A stretch of 64,000 bases of DNA. It comes from an uncultured Ectothiorhodospiraceae bacterium. GTDB taxonomy: Bacteria > Pseudomonadota > Gammaproteobacteria > UBA9214. Below, in pieces: positions 50,426 through 59,617 of this stretch; position 1 is the first letter of the stretch; every line of letters begins with the position of its first letter. Both the position numbers and the translations under genes were made by a program. Location of the stretch: assembly GCA_947259415.1 (NCBI GenBank), contig CAMYMI010000004.1, positions 1 through 64,000 on the forward strand, written 5' to 3'. The notes under the pieces were generated by a model. It ran no database searches. It had not been told where the DNA came from and was given only the letters and a program-made list of their open reading frames with translations.

Positions 50426-51250
50426 ATGTTGAACAAGCTCACACTCGAGGAAGCCCAAGCCCTGCTGGATGCCTGCCCGCTGGGCATCCTGCTGATCGAT
50501 GACACCGGCCAGCTGCGCGGTTTCAACGCGGCCTTCGCCACACTGGTGGGTGACGCCGCGATCGATATGGCGGATTCGACCGCCGACCTGCGCAACGACG
50601 GTCTGCTGGCCCCGCTGCTGGGGCAGGGCACCCTGATCAACTGGATCATGCCCGACGGCGACGTGCGCTGGCTGGCAGTGAACAGCATGCCCCTGGATGA
50701 CCACGCCGGCGGTGTGGCCCGGTTCTATCAGGACGTGACGGAGAAGCTGCGTCACAAACAGGAGCGTGACGCGCTCACCGATCAACTCAGGGAGCAATCA
50801 CTCAAGGATGTGGAACTGACCAGCCTGTTGAGCCGGCACGGTATCGTTGTATCACTGGAACCGCTGGTGGCACGCAGCCGACGCTACAACAGCCCACTGA
50901 CCATCGTGGTCATGGGCCTGGATAACGCCGAGACCCAGCAACGCACCCTGATGAAGGTCAGCTACCTGCTCAAGGACCAGACCCGCTGGGCGGACCTGGT
51001 CGGCTGCACCGAGGGTCACGATTTCATCCTCATCCTCCAGGAGACCAACCAGGACTCCGCCCTGCAGCTGGTCAACAAGCTGAGCAAGCACCTCGGTCGC
51101 ATCAGCGATGACCAGGCGACCCGCGTGAGCGCCTGCTATGGCGTGACCCACTGCCAGAAGAACGACAACGCGCAGTCCCTGCTGGAACGCGCCGAGTCCG
51201 CCCTCATCGAGGCGCGCCACAACGACAGCGGGATCGCCATCGCGGTCTGA
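50426..51250 (+). CDS. PAS-GGDEF protein with degenerate active site but conserved I-site
   Basis: A 274-residue soluble protein. A PAS domain (about 8-108) is followed by a short helix and a GGDEF-fold domain (about 128-272). The usual DxLTGLxNR start appears as DVELTSLLSRHG. The signature GGDEF is EGHDF (196-200), which should abolish GTP-to-c-di-GMP catalysis. The allosteric RxxD site is kept as RWAD (187-190), exactly five residues before the signature. By analogy with other degenerate GGDEF proteins it may be a c-di-GMP-binding effector with PAS sensing. It follows argH by 75 bp and is convergent with the esterase gene. Confidence 0.82.
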   Translation: MLNKLTLEEAQALLDACPLGILLIDDTGQLRGFNAAFATLVGDAAIDMADSTADLRNDGLLAPLLGQGTLINWIMPDGDVRWLAVNSMPLDDHAGGVARFYQDVTEKLRHKQERDALTDQLREQSLKDVELTSLLSRHGIVVSLEPLVARSRRYNSPLTIVVMGLDNAETQQRTLMKVSYLLKDQTRWADLVGCTEGHDFILILQETNQDSALQLVNKLSKHLGRISDDQATRVSACYGVTHCQKNDNAQSLLERAESALIEARHNDSGIAIAV

Positions 51251-51268
51251 TAAAGCTTCAAGTCGCTG

Positions 51269-51282
51269 TTATCTATAGATAA
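51269..51282. repeat. Perfect AT palindrome in a convergent gap
   Basis: ttatctatagataa is a perfect 14-bp palindrome, 18 bp after the PAS-GGDEF stop and 3 bp before the end of the esterase frame. It shares TTATCTATA with the AT-rich spacers after the TtcA-like gene and xthA. It could be a weak bidirectional end signal. Confidence 0.3.
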
Positions 51283-51285
51283 TAT

Positions 51286-51966
51286 CTAGTCCCGCCGGGG
51301 CAGGGAGGCTCCCAGCCAGTCACGAATATCCGCGATCTCGGCCGGGCATACGGCATGCGCCATCGGGTAGCTGTGCCAGTCCACCGCATAACCCAGCTCC
51401 AGCAGCTGATCACGGGATTGTTCGGCCAGTGCAAGCGGTACTATCGGGTCGTGCAGCCCGTGCGCCATCATGATCGGGACTGCTGCGTTTGCCGCCGCAC
51501 GCTCGGCCGCCAGCGTGGCAGCGAGCGGGATATATGTCGACAGCGCGAGGATACCGGCCAGCCGCTGCGGATAGCGCAGACCGGTCTGCAGGGCGATGGA
51601 GCCCCCCTGGGAAAAACCGGCCAACACGATGTGTTTGGCGGGTATACCATTGCCGACCTCGCGAGCAATCAGCGCCCGCAGCTGCTGTTCCGATTCCCCT
51701 ATCCCCTGGCTGTCTTCACCCTGCAGCAGATCGGGTGCGAGGATGTCGTACCAGGCACGCATAACTTGACCGCCATTGATCGTCACCGGTCGGTATGGTG
51801 CATGTGGCAAGATCACCCGCAGCGCACGCTCGTTGACCAACTGCAGTTCGGGGATCAGGGGTTCGAAGTCATGGCCGTCGGCCCCCAGTCCGTGCAGCCA
51901 GATCAGGCAGGCGCGCGGCGGCGTCAGCGGGTCGATCTCGACAGCATCCAGGAGGCCCGGTTTCAT
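51286..51966 (-). CDS. Carboxylesterase/phospholipase family alpha/beta hydrolase
   Basis: About 226 residues from ATG 51966; an ATG at 51984 is also possible. The PF02230 hydrolase shows CLIWLHGLGADGHDFEPLI, the catalytic Ser in LAGFSQGGSIALQTGL, an Asp in MAHGLHDPIVPL and a His in SYPMAHAVCPAEI. These cytoplasmic esterases act on short acyl esters or acyl-proteins; the physiological substrate is unknown. It is divergent from lptM. Confidence 0.9.
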   Translation of the reverse strand: MKPGLLDAVEIDPLTPPRACLIWLHGLGADGHDFEPLIPELQLVNERALRVILPHAPYRPVTINGGQVMRAWYDILAPDLLQGEDSQGIGESEQQLRALIAREVGNGIPAKHIVLAGFSQGGSIALQTGLRYPQRLAGILALSTYIPLAATLAAERAAANAAVPIMMAHGLHDPIVPLALAEQSRDQLLELGYAVDWHSYPMAHAVCPAEIADIRDWLGASLPRRD

Positions 51967-51998
51967 AACACTACTATGTACCATAACCCGCAACGGCA

Positions 51999-52027
51999 TT
52001 GGGTTTGCCGCAATCACACCGTATACT
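51999..52027 (+). promoter_or_regulatory. Possible sigma-70 promoter for lptM-lysA
   Basis: TTGGGT (51999-52004), 17 bp, TATACT (52022-52027). The start point would be about 52034, which leaves room for the ribosome site ggaagg before the lptM ATG at 52053. Confidence 0.45.
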
Positions 52028-52052
52028 CACGGCTGGTTTCTGGAAGGGTGTT

Positions 52053-52178
52053 ATGAACAAGCGCAATTTATCCCGGCTACTGGTACTGCTGCTGATCATC
52101 GCCGGCGCGTGGCTTTCCGGCTGCGGCCAGAAGGGCCCGCTCTACCTGCCGGACGAACGGCACCAGCACCACGGCTGA
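52053..52178 (+). CDS. lptM: LPS-assembly lipoprotein LptM (YifL)
   Basis: A 41-residue lipoprotein. MNKRNLSRLLVLLLIIAGAW is the signal peptide, then lipobox LSGC, and the mature start CGQKGPLYLPDE, which is the near-invariant YifL/LptM signature. It associates with the LptDE translocon at the outer membrane and aids LptD disulfide maturation. It has a ribosome site (ggaagg) and a plausible promoter. It lies 30 bp before lysA, the conserved lptM-lysA/dapF order in gammaproteobacteria. Confidence 0.93.
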   Translation: MNKRNLSRLLVLLLIIAGAWLSGCGQKGPLYLPDERHQHHG

Positions 52179-52208
52179 GCCCGGCCGGGCAACCGGGAAG
52201 CATCATTC

Positions 52209-53465
52209 ATGGACCATTTTACCTACCGTGATAACCGCTTGTGGGCAGAGGACATCGACCTTGTCGAGGTCATCGAGCGGGTGGGCACACCCTGCTATGT
52301 CTATTCGCGGGCAACTCTGGAGCGCCACTGGCAGGTGTTTAACGAAGCGCTTGCCGGCCATCCGCACCTGATCTGTTACGCGGTCAAGGCAAACTCCAAT
52401 CTGGCCGTACTGCAGGTTCTGGCAAAACTGGGCTCGGGCTTCGACATCGTTTCGGAGGGCGAACTGCAACGCGTGCTGCAGGCGGGCGGTGATCCCGCGC
52501 GGGTGGTGTTCTCCGGTGTCGGCAAGCGAATTGGCGAAATGCGGCGCGCACTGGACGTCGGCATACGCTGTTTCAATGTCGAGTCTGAGGCCGAATTGGA
52601 ACGCCTCAACACGGTGGCCGGAGAGAGCGGACAGGTGGCACCGGTATCGCTGCGCGTCAATCCGGACGTGGATGCCGGCACCCACCCGTACATATCCACC
52701 GGTCTCAGGGAAAACAAGTTCGGCATCGATGTCGACACCGCCCTGCAGGTCTACCGCCACGCCGCCGGTCTCCCGCACCTGCGCGTCACCGGCATCGACT
52801 GCCACATCGGTTCGCAGCTGACCGAGACCACGCCGTTTGTCGATGCCCTCGGGCGCGTCCTGCAACTGGTCGAACGTCTGGAAGACGAGGGCATTGCGTT
52901 GCAACATATCGATGTAGGCGGCGGCCTCGGTATCCGTTACCAGGCGCACGACAATCCACCGCAGCCGGATGTCTATGCCCGCGCTTTGCTGGAAATGCTC
53001 GGTGACAGCCCGCTGGAGATCTTGCTGGAACCGGGGCGCGCCATCGCCGGCAACGCCGGCATTTTGCTGACGCGCGTGGAATACCTGAAGCATACCGCTG
53101 ACAAGCACTTCGCCATTGTCGATGCCGCGATGAACGACCTGCAGCGACCGGCGCTCTATAATGCCTGGCATGACATCATTCCGCTGCAGCCGCGCATCGG
53201 GGAAACTGCCCGCTCCTACGACGTGGTCGGGCCGGTCTGCGAGACCGGTGATTTTCTCGGCAAGCACCGAGAACTGGCACTGTCCGCGGGTGACGTCCTG
53301 GTGGTGCGCTCCGCCGGCGCCTACGGCTTCACCATGAGTTCCAACTACAATTCGCGGCCGCGCGCCGCCGAAGTCATGGTCGATGGCAAGCAGATTCACG
53401 TCATCCGCGAACGCGAAACCCTTGAGGACCTTTACCGCGGCGAACACCTGCTGCCGGATGAATAA
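52209..53465 (+). CDS. lysA: Diaminopimelate decarboxylase
   Basis: A PLP-dependent fold-III enzyme, the last step of lysine synthesis: meso-DAP to lysine plus CO2. The 418-residue protein shows CYAVKANSNLAVLQVLAKLG with the PLP Lys. It also has GFDIVSEGELQRVL, DCHIGSQLTETTPF, IDVGGGLGIRY, LEPGRAIAGNAGIL and the late active-site Cys in GPVCETGDFLG. It follows lptM and precedes dapF, from which it is separated by a 253-bp repeat-bearing spacer. Confidence 0.97.
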   Translation: MDHFTYRDNRLWAEDIDLVEVIERVGTPCYVYSRATLERHWQVFNEALAGHPHLICYAVKANSNLAVLQVLAKLGSGFDIVSEGELQRVLQAGGDPARVVFSGVGKRIGEMRRALDVGIRCFNVESEAELERLNTVAGESGQVAPVSLRVNPDVDAGTHPYISTGLRENKFGIDVDTALQVYRHAAGLPHLRVTGIDCHIGSQLTETTPFVDALGRVLQLVERLEDEGIALQHIDVGGGLGIRYQAHDNPPQPDVYARALLEMLGDSPLEILLEPGRAIAGNAGILLTRVEYLKHTADKHFAIVDAAMNDLQRPALYNAWHDIIPLQPRIGETARSYDVVGPVCETGDFLGKHRELALSAGDVLVVRSAGAYGFTMSSNYNSRPRAAEVMVDGKQIHVIRERETLEDLYRGEHLLPDE

Positions 53466-53527
53466 TGCTCACTGCAAAGGCGCACGACTGCAGGGATGCA
53501 GGAGGCAGAGTAACGCATGGAGCAGTT

Positions 53528-53709
53528 ACCGAAAGCACGCAAAGTCAAAACACAATTCTTGCTAAAAACAACAAACCTCAGTCATGACAAATGACCGTAT
53601 GTTTGTAATTTCCAGTATCTGCGTTGTTGCAAGAATGTTTTCTTTGCGCCCTTTGCGCCTTTGCGGTAAAAGGTCATTCAATAAACACTCTGCGTCTCTG
53701 CGGTGAATA
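53528..53709. repeat. Repeat cluster upstream of dapF (same family as 6834 and 31189)
   Basis: The left unit accgaaagcacgcaaag (53528-53544) is inverted relative to tttgcgccctttgcgcctttgcggt (about 53643-53667). A second right unit, ctctgcgtctctgcggtgaata (53688-53709), is identical over 22 bp to the right end of the hemF element (31456-31477). The cluster ends 9 bp before the dapF ATG, so it occupies the dapF leader. No gene is evident in the 253-bp spacer 53466-53718. Confidence 0.65.
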
Positions 53710-53718
53710 TATAAAGAT

Positions 53719-54549
53719 ATGCTGCTGGAATTTACGAAAATGCACGGCCTCGGCAACGATTTCGTGGTCATCGATGCCGTCCACCAGAACGTGGCCCTGT
53801 CGCCGGAACAGGTGCGCCGCCTCGCCGACCGTCACTACGGAATCGGCTGTGACCAGTTACTGCTGGTCGAGGCCCCGTCAATGCAGGGTACCGATTTCCA
53901 TTACCGGATCTTCAACGCCGACGGTGGCGAGGTGGGCCAGTGCGGCAACGGGGCACGCTGCTTCATGCGCTTTGTGCACGAACAGGGCCTCACCGACAAA
54001 CGCGAGGTATACGTCGAGACTGCCAGCGGGCGTCTGCAGCTGGTGCTTGAGGACGACGGGCAGGTCACGGTAAACATGGGTGAGCCACGCCTGGAGCCGG
54101 CGGTTATCCCGTTCGATGCACCGGCCTATGCCCAGACCTATACGCTGGCACTCGATGGCGATGTGCTCGAGATCGCTGCCGTCTCCATGGGCAATCCACA
54201 TGCGGTCACCCGGGTGGAGGACGTCGAGGCGGCACCAGTTGAACGGCTCGGGCCACTGATTGAGCGGCACCCGCGTTTTCCCGAACGCGTCAATGCCGGT
54301 TTCATGCAAATCATCGATTTCGAGCACATCCGCCTGCGGGTTTACGAACGCGGCGCCGGGGAAACCCGGGCCTGCGGCAGCGGAGCCTGTGCGGCCGTGG
54401 TCGCCGGGCGCCTCTGGGACCAGCTGTCAGCGCGCGTGAATGTCGCCCTGCGTGGCGGGAATCTTGTGGTAAGCTGGGCAGGCAAAGGGTATCCGGTCTA
54501 TATGACCGGGCCGGCAACGCGGGTCTTCGAGGGGCGCATCGAGTTATGA
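53719..54549 (+). CDS. dapF: Diaminopimelate epimerase
   Basis: A cofactor-free racemase converting LL-DAP to meso-DAP for lysine and peptidoglycan. The 276-residue two-lobed protein shows [16 protein letters not shown], the first catalytic Cys in [14 protein letters not shown] and the second in [15 protein letters not shown]. Its ATG lies 9 bp after a repeat unit with no clear Shine-Dalgarno, which is unusual for an essential gene. The stop overlaps the DUF484 start (ATGA). Confidence 0.97.
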   Translation: MLLEFTKMHGLGNDFVVIDAVHQNVALSPEQVRRLADRHYGIGCDQLLLVEAPSMQGTDFHYRIFNADGGEVGQCGNGARCFMRFVHEQGLTDKREVYVETASGRLQLVLEDDGQVTVNMGEPRLEPAVIPFDAPAYAQTYTLALDGDVLEIAAVSMGNPHAVTRVEDVEAAPVERLGPLIERHPRFPERVNAGFMQIIDFEHIRLRVYERGAGETRACGSGACAAVVAGRLWDQLSARVNVALRGGNLVVSWAGKGYPVYMTGPATRVFEGRIEL

Positions 54550-55262
54550 CGACATCACAGCAAACCCAATCCGAAACGCCGCCGCTGGAAGAAAAAACGG
54601 TTGCCGATTATCTGCGCGACAACCCCGAGTTCTTCCAGAACAACCCCAGCCTGCTGGCCACACTGCATATCCCGCATACCTGCGGTACAGCGGTATCGTT
54701 GATTGAACACCAGGTCAAGGTACTGCGCGACCAGAACCACCAGCTGAAACGCAAGCTGATGGACCTGGTACATGTTGCGCGCGATAACAACCGGCTCAAT
54801 GAGCGCATGCACCAGCTGACGCTGGGACTGGTCACGTCGGGCACACTGGAGGCCTTGCTGGATACCCTGCGCGAACATCTGCAGGGTGAATTCAATGCCG
54901 ATACCGTCACCCTGCGTCTCGCCGGGTTGTCGGAAGCTCGCGCCCGCGAGTGTGGCGTGGACCCGTTCAACCGTGAGGCAGCTGAAGTCGAGCACTTCGA
55001 GTCGTTCTACAAGACCTGCCGCCCGCAGTGCGGACGTTTCAAGCGCGAACAGATGGCCTTCCTGTTCGGCGACCAGGCACCGGCTGTCGAGTCCGCGGCC
55101 ATCATCCCGCTGGGCAAAAAGGGCGGCACCGGCCTGCTGGCGATCGGCAGCCAGGAAGGTAACCGCTTTCATCCCGGGATGGGCACCCTGTTTCTCACCC
55201 ATCTGGGTGAATTGCTCGACCTGCTGCTGAACGTGCACCTGGCCCCGGATAACCGGGTGTAG
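54546..55262 (+). CDS. DUF484 family protein (GAF-like)
   Basis: A 238-residue cytoplasmic protein. The N-terminal helical part has [22 protein letters not shown], the DUF484 signature. A coiled coil (about 55-95) and a GAF-like C-terminal domain (about 100-230) follow. The molecular function is unknown, though dapF-DUF484-xerC order is conserved across gammaproteobacteria. It overlaps dapF by 4 bp and ends 57 bp before xerC. Confidence 0.93.
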   Translation: MTTSQQTQSETPPLEEKTVADYLRDNPEFFQNNPSLLATLHIPHTCGTAVSLIEHQVKVLRDQNHQLKRKLMDLVHVARDNNRLNERMHQLTLGLVTSGTLEALLDTLREHLQGEFNADTVTLRLAGLSEARARECGVDPFNREAAEVEHFESFYKTCRPQCGRFKREQMAFLFGDQAPAVESAAIIPLGKKGGTGLLAIGSQEGNRFHPGMGTLFLTHLGELLDLLLNVHLAPDNRV

Positions 55263-55319
55263 CTTCCGGCCGGCTACCGGGCCAACGCCGCTCTCTGATC
55301 ATGCCACGCCCGCCGCACC

Positions 55320-56216
55320 GTGCCGACTGATCCGCAACACTGGCTGGAACGTTTCCTGCATCACCTGCAGACGGAACGCCGCCTTTCCGCCAATACCATA
55401 AGGCACTACCGGCGCGACCTGGAGGAGATTCTCTCCTTCTGCAAAGACGCGGGCATACCGCAGTGGAAGGACCTGGACACGCCCCGTGTCAGGCAGTACG
55501 CCGCCCAGACACATCGCCGCGGACTCGGAGGGCGCAGTATACAGCGCCGCCTCTCGACACTGCGCAGTTTCTACAACTACCTGCTGCGCGAACGGGTGGT
55601 CACCCGGAACCCGGCGTATGATGTACGTGCGCCGAAATCCGAACGGCGCCTGCCTGACACCCTGAATGTCGATGACATCACCCGGTTGCTGAGCGCCCGT
55701 GCCCGGGACGCGCTCGAATTGCGCGACCTCGCCATCCTGGAACTGATGTACTCCTCCGGCCTGCGCCTGGGCGAACTGGTGGCGCTCGACTGGGTCGACG
55801 TGGACCTGAAGGAACGTATGGTGCGGGTTACCGGCAAGGGCGCCAAGACCCGGGTCGTCCCCATCGGCACCAGGGCGATAGCGGCGTTGCAGGCATGGCG
55901 CGGCCAACAGGCGGACGCCGGGGAAACAGCGGTGTTTACCGGCCGTCACGGGCGCCGCCTGGGTGCCCGCGCCGTCCAGCAACGGGTGCGCCGCTGGGCC
56001 CGGCACCACGGCCTCCCGGGTGATGTCCACCCGCACACCCTGAGGCATTCCTTTGCCAGTCATCTGCTCGAGTCCAGTGGTGACCTGCGTGCCGTACAGG
56101 AATTGCTTGGTCATGCGGATATCAGCACCACCCAGATCTATACCCACCTGGACTTCCAGCATCTGGCACGGGTCTATGACCAGGCGCACCCGCGCGCGCG
56201 CCGCGCGCGCAAGTAG
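55320..56216 (+). CDS. xerC: Tyrosine recombinase XerC
   Basis: Resolves chromosome dimers at dif together with XerD. The 298-residue protein has the N-terminal core-binding domain (LERFLHHLQTERRLSANTIRHYRRDL). The catalytic domain has Arg in YSSGLRLGELVAL, Lys in VTGKGAKTRVVP, HxxR in HPHTLRHSFASHLLE, His in LLGHADISTTQIYTH and the nucleophile Tyr in that last segment. It starts at GTG 55320. Genomic neighbours show it is the housekeeping recombinase, not a phage integrase. Confidence 0.95.
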   Translation: MPTDPQHWLERFLHHLQTERRLSANTIRHYRRDLEEILSFCKDAGIPQWKDLDTPRVRQYAAQTHRRGLGGRSIQRRLSTLRSFYNYLLRERVVTRNPAYDVRAPKSERRLPDTLNVDDITRLLSARARDALELRDLAILELMYSSGLRLGELVALDWVDVDLKERMVRVTGKGAKTRVVPIGTRAIAALQAWRGQQADAGETAVFTGRHGRRLGARAVQQRVRRWARHHGLPGDVHPHTLRHSFASHLLESSGDLRAVQELLGHADISTTQIYTHLDFQHLARVYDQAHPRARRARK

Positions 56217-56315
56217 CCACCCCCACCGGTCCTGATAAAACTCCTTTAAATACAGACCGATCTAACCGGATCGGATGGTGTACAATCGTACGCCCCTTGA
56301 CCCTGGAGTGAATCC

Positions 56316-56855
56316 GTGGAGCAGTTTCGAGGCACAACCATCCTGTCTGTACGCCGTAACGGCAGGGTGGTCATTGGCGGCGATGGCCAGGTATCGATGG
56401 GCGACACCGTTATGAAGGGCAATGCCCGCAAGGTCCGCCGCCTGTATAACAACAAGGTGATCGCCGGCTTCGCCGGGGGCACGGCCGACGCCTTCACCCT
56501 GTTTGAATTGTTCGAGGGCAAGCTGGAGGCACACTCCGGCCAGCTGACCCGCGCGGCCGTGGAACTGGCCAAGGACTGGCGCACCAACAAAATGCTGCGC
56601 AACCTGGAGGCGCTGCTGGCCGTGGCCGACCGGGAGACCTCGCTGATCATCAGCGGCAATGGCGATGTCATCGATCCGGAAAACGCCCTGATGGCCATCG
56701 GCTCGGGTGGCAGCTATGCCCAGTCCGCAGCCCGCGCCTTGCTGGAGAACACCGACATGGACGCGCGCGCCATTACCGAGGCCGCCTTGAAAATTGCGGC
56801 GGACATCTGCATCTATACCAATAACAAACTGGCCTTCGAGGAACTCGGTGCATAG
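56316..56855 (+). CDS. hslV: ATP-dependent protease peptidase subunit HslV
   Basis: A threonine protease of the HslUV (ClpQY) complex. The 179-residue protein starts at GTG 56316 and reads [20 protein letters not shown]. The catalytic Thr is thus preceded by a short propeptide (MEQFRG) that must be removed, as in several beta- and gammaproteobacteria, rather than the simple Met-Thr of E. coli. GGDGQVSMG and the late [17 protein letters not shown] are typical. hslU follows after a 94-bp AT-rich spacer, longer than usual for this operon. Confidence 0.95.
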   Translation: MEQFRGTTILSVRRNGRVVIGGDGQVSMGDTVMKGNARKVRRLYNNKVIAGFAGGTADAFTLFELFEGKLEAHSGQLTRAAVELAKDWRTNKMLRNLEALLAVADRETSLIISGNGDVIDPENALMAIGSGGSYAQSAARALLENTDMDARAITEAALKIAADICIYTNNKLAFEELGA

Positions 56856-56949
56856 AGTACCGGCTAGGAGCGAGGCTGGCTTAATCAACGTCGCTTAACT
56901 GCAGTAATATATTATATAAATTAGATTAAATTACGCGAATTGTACTGAA

Positions 56950-58278
56950 ATGTCGGAAATGACCCCCAAAGAAATCGTCCAGGAACTGGACAAGCACATC
57001 ATCGGTCAGGACGCCGCCAAACGGGCCGTGGCCATTGCCCTGCGCAACCGCTGGCGACGCATGCAGGTCGATGAGCCGCTACGCGCCGAAATCACTCCCA
57101 AGAACATTCTGATGATCGGGCCCACCGGGGTCGGCAAGACCGAGATCGCCCGGCGCCTGGCACGGCTGGCCCGGGCACCGTTTATCAAGGTAGAGGCAAC
57201 CAAGTTCACCGAGGTCGGCTATGTCGGCCGGGACGTGGAATCCATTGTCCGCGATCTGGCCGATGTCGCCATCAAACTGGAACGCGAACAGGCCATGGAC
57301 AAGGTGCGCCACCGCGCCGAGGATGCCGCCGAAGAGCGTATCCTCGATGCCCTGCTACCCGCGCCCCGTAGCCTGGCGCCGGATGACACGGCAGGCACCG
57401 ATTCGGACACGCGCCAGAAGCTGCGCAAGCGCCTGCGTGAAGGCCAGCTGGACGAGCGGGAAATCGAGGTCGAGGTCTCCGCCACACCACTCGGTGTAGA
57501 GATCATGGCACCGCCCGGCATGGAGGAAATGACCAGCCAGTTGCAGGGCATGTTCCAGAACATGGCCGGCAGCCGCACCCGGACGCGCAAGTTACGCATC
57601 CGGGACGCGCGCCGGTTGCTGGGTGACGAAGAGGCCGCCAGGATGATCAATGACGAAGACATCAAGCAGACGGCGATGGAAAGCGTCGAACAGAACGGCA
57701 TTGTCTTTATCGACGAAATCGACAAGGTGACGCGCCGCGGCGAGTCCAGCGGGCCTGACGTGTCGCGCGAGGGCGTGCAGCGCGACCTGCTGCCGCTGGT
57801 GGAGGGCAGTACCGTCTCCACCAAGCACGGCATGGTGAAGACCGACCATATCCTGTTCATCGCCTCGGGCGCCTTCCACCTGTCAAAGCCCTCGGACCTG
57901 ATCCCGGAATTACAGGGCCGTCTGCCAATCCGTGTTGAACTGAATGCACTGGGCGCAAATGAATTCGCGCGCATCTTGACGGAACCGGATGCCTCGCTGA
58001 CCGAACAGTACAGCGCACTGATCGCAACCGAGTCGGTCACCCTTGAATTCACCGGAGACAGCATCACGCGCATTGCCGAGATTGCCAGCAACATCAACGA
58101 GCGCACCGAGAACATCGGCGCGCGGCGCCTCTACACCGTGATGGAACGCCTGCTGGAGGTGATTTCCTTCGATGCCACTGACCTCTCCGGCAGCGCTGTC
58201 GTGATCGATGCCGCCTACGTCGACGAGCACCTCGGACAGCTGGTGCAGGACGAAGACCTGAGCCGTTACATACTCTAA
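56950..58278 (+). CDS. hslU: ATP-dependent protease ATPase subunit HslU
   Basis: An AAA+ unfoldase that feeds HslV. The 442-residue protein shows [20 protein letters not shown], Walker [16 protein letters not shown], Walker [12 protein letters not shown], and the pore-loop region [13 protein letters not shown]. The C-terminus ends LSRYIL, the tail that docks into HslV. The intermediate I-domain (about 110-230) is present. Length matches E. coli HslU (443). No clear Shine-Dalgarno precedes the ATG. Confidence 0.97.
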   Translation: MSEMTPKEIVQELDKHIIGQDAAKRAVAIALRNRWRRMQVDEPLRAEITPKNILMIGPTGVGKTEIARRLARLARAPFIKVEATKFTEVGYVGRDVESIVRDLADVAIKLEREQAMDKVRHRAEDAAEERILDALLPAPRSLAPDDTAGTDSDTRQKLRKRLREGQLDEREIEVEVSATPLGVEIMAPPGMEEMTSQLQGMFQNMAGSRTRTRKLRIRDARRLLGDEEAARMINDEDIKQTAMESVEQNGIVFIDEIDKVTRRGESSGPDVSREGVQRDLLPLVEGSTVSTKHGMVKTDHILFIASGAFHLSKPSDLIPELQGRLPIRVELNALGANEFARILTEPDASLTEQYSALIATESVTLEFTGDSITRIAEIASNINERTENIGARRLYTVMERLLEVISFDATDLSGSAVVIDAAYVDEHLGQLVQDEDLSRYIL

Positions 58279-58345
58279 GACCCTTACCGGACAAACCCAT
58301 ACAAGCAATCCAGGCCGCGATGGCTGAAAACGCAGAGGCAAACGC

Positions 58346-58714
58346 ATGACAGATACACCCAAACCCACCGAAATCAGCCTGCACCAGAAATCCCGCGTGC
58401 TCGAGATCACCTTCGAGGATGGCGCATGCTTTGAATATCCCTACGAATACCTCAGGGTCTATTCACCCTCTGCCGAAGTGCGCGGTCACGGTCCTGGACA
58501 GGGCGTTCTGCAGATCGGCAAGGAGGATGTCACCATCACCCAGGTCGACCCGGTTGGCGCCTACGCTATCCAGCCGCATTTCGATGACGGCCATGACACC
58601 GGCATCTACTCCTGGGAGACGCTCTATGACATGGGCAAGAATAAGGAAAAATACTGGGCGGAGTACCTGCAGCAACTGGAAGCGGCCGGTCACAGACGCA
58701 AGGAAACCGGCTGA
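58346..58714 (+). CDS. DUF971 family protein
   Basis: A 122-residue small protein of the gamma-butyrobetaine-hydroxylase-like N-terminal domain family (DUF971). It shows EISLHQKSRVLEITFEDG, the YEYLRVYSPSAEVRGHG block, GAYAIQPHFDDGHDTGIYSW and a C-terminal helix. The stand-alone form is widespread next to hslVU and ubiE in gammaproteobacteria. The molecular role is unsettled; Fe-S or metal binding has been suggested for relatives. Confidence 0.9.
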   Translation: MTDTPKPTEISLHQKSRVLEITFEDGACFEYPYEYLRVYSPSAEVRGHGPGQGVLQIGKEDVTITQVDPVGAYAIQPHFDDGHDTGIYSWETLYDMGKNKEKYWAEYLQQLEAAGHRRKETG

Positions 58715-58788
58715 GACACCCGCGCACCGGAAGAGTGACCTGGTTTCAACCGGGCATACAGAAAGACCAACCACCAGCAGGATGTCAC

Positions 58789-58814
58789 TGCATGGCCTGA
58801 TGCATTCTTTTTTT
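58789..58814 (+). terminator. Possible terminator after the hslVU-DUF971 unit
   Basis: A short stem tgcat / atgca (58789-58793, 58800-58804) followed by a seven-T run (58808-58814). The stem is weak, so confidence is low. A degenerate member of the cgcagag repeat family (tgcctctgcg, 58828-58837) lies just after it, before ubiE. Confidence 0.35.
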
Positions 58815-58873
58815 CCTGCTTTTTCTGTGCCTCTGCGCTAGATTTAGAATAACGTTACAAGACGGGCGCCAGC

Positions 58874-59617
58874 ATGAAAGACAAAACAACACATTTCGGC
58901 TTCGAGGAAGTTCCAACAGAAGAAAAGGCACACCGGGTACGCGCCGTCTTTGATTCCGTCGCCGACAATTACGACCTGATGAATGATGTGATGTCTCTGG
59001 GCATCCATCGCCTCTGGAAACGCCTGGTCATCGGAATGGCGAACATACGGCCGGGTCAGCAGGTCCTGGACCTCGCCGGCGGTACCGGAGACCTGACTCG
59101 TCTGATCGCCGCCAGGACCGGTCCCCAGGGCAAGGTCATCCTGTCAGATATCAATCACAGCATGATCAGGACGGGCAGGGCGCGCCTGCTGGATGGCGGG
59201 ATTGCCGGCAACGTCGGTTTCATCCAGGCAAATGCCGAACAGCTGCCGTTTTCCGACAACAGCTTCGACTGCATTACCATGGGTTTCGGTCTGCGCAATG
59301 TCACCGACAAGCAGGCCGCGCTTGGTTCCATGTACCGGGTCCTTAAACCCGGGGGTCGCCTGCTGGTGCTCGAGTTCTCGCGTCCGGCCGCGCCACTCAA
59401 ACCCGCCTATGACTTCTATTCCTTCAAGGTCCTGCCCGGGCTGGGGCGGCTGTTTGCCAGAGACGCCGAGAGCTATCGCTACCTGGCGGAATCCATTCGC
59501 ATGCACCCGGACCAGCAGACACTGCTCGACATGCTGGAGTCGGCCGGTTTCGAGGACTGCAGCTATCAGAACCTGACCGGCGGTATCGTTGCCGTTCACC
59601 GTGGTTACAAATTTTGA
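58874..59617 (+). CDS. ubiE: Ubiquinone/menaquinone C-methyltransferase UbiE
   Basis: An SAM-dependent C-methylation step of ubiquinone (and menaquinone if made). The 247-residue protein shows [44 protein letters not shown] motif [17 protein letters not shown], and [17 protein letters not shown]. It ends [14 protein letters not shown], as the family does. It is first in a four-gene operon with 4-bp overlaps. Confidence 0.97.
   Translation: MKDKTTHFGFEEVPTEEKAHRVRAVFDSVADNYDLMNDVMSLGIHRLWKRLVIGMANIRPGQQVLDLAGGTGDLTRLIAARTGPQGKVILSDINHSMIRTGRARLLDGGIAGNVGFIQANAEQLPFSDNSFDCITMGFGLRNVTDKQAALGSMYRVLKPGGRLLVLEFSRPAAPLKPAYDFYSFKVLPGLGRLFARDAESYRYLAESIRMHPDQQTLLDMLESAGFEDCSYQNLTGGIVAVHRGYKF

Noticed and set aside
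52203-53447. A 414-codon open frame antisense to lysA
   Set aside because: Shadow of lysA; no recognisable domains.
55320-56216. Phage or island integrase
   Set aside because: The tyrosine recombinase lies in the conserved dapF-DUF484-xerC order and is the housekeeping XerC.
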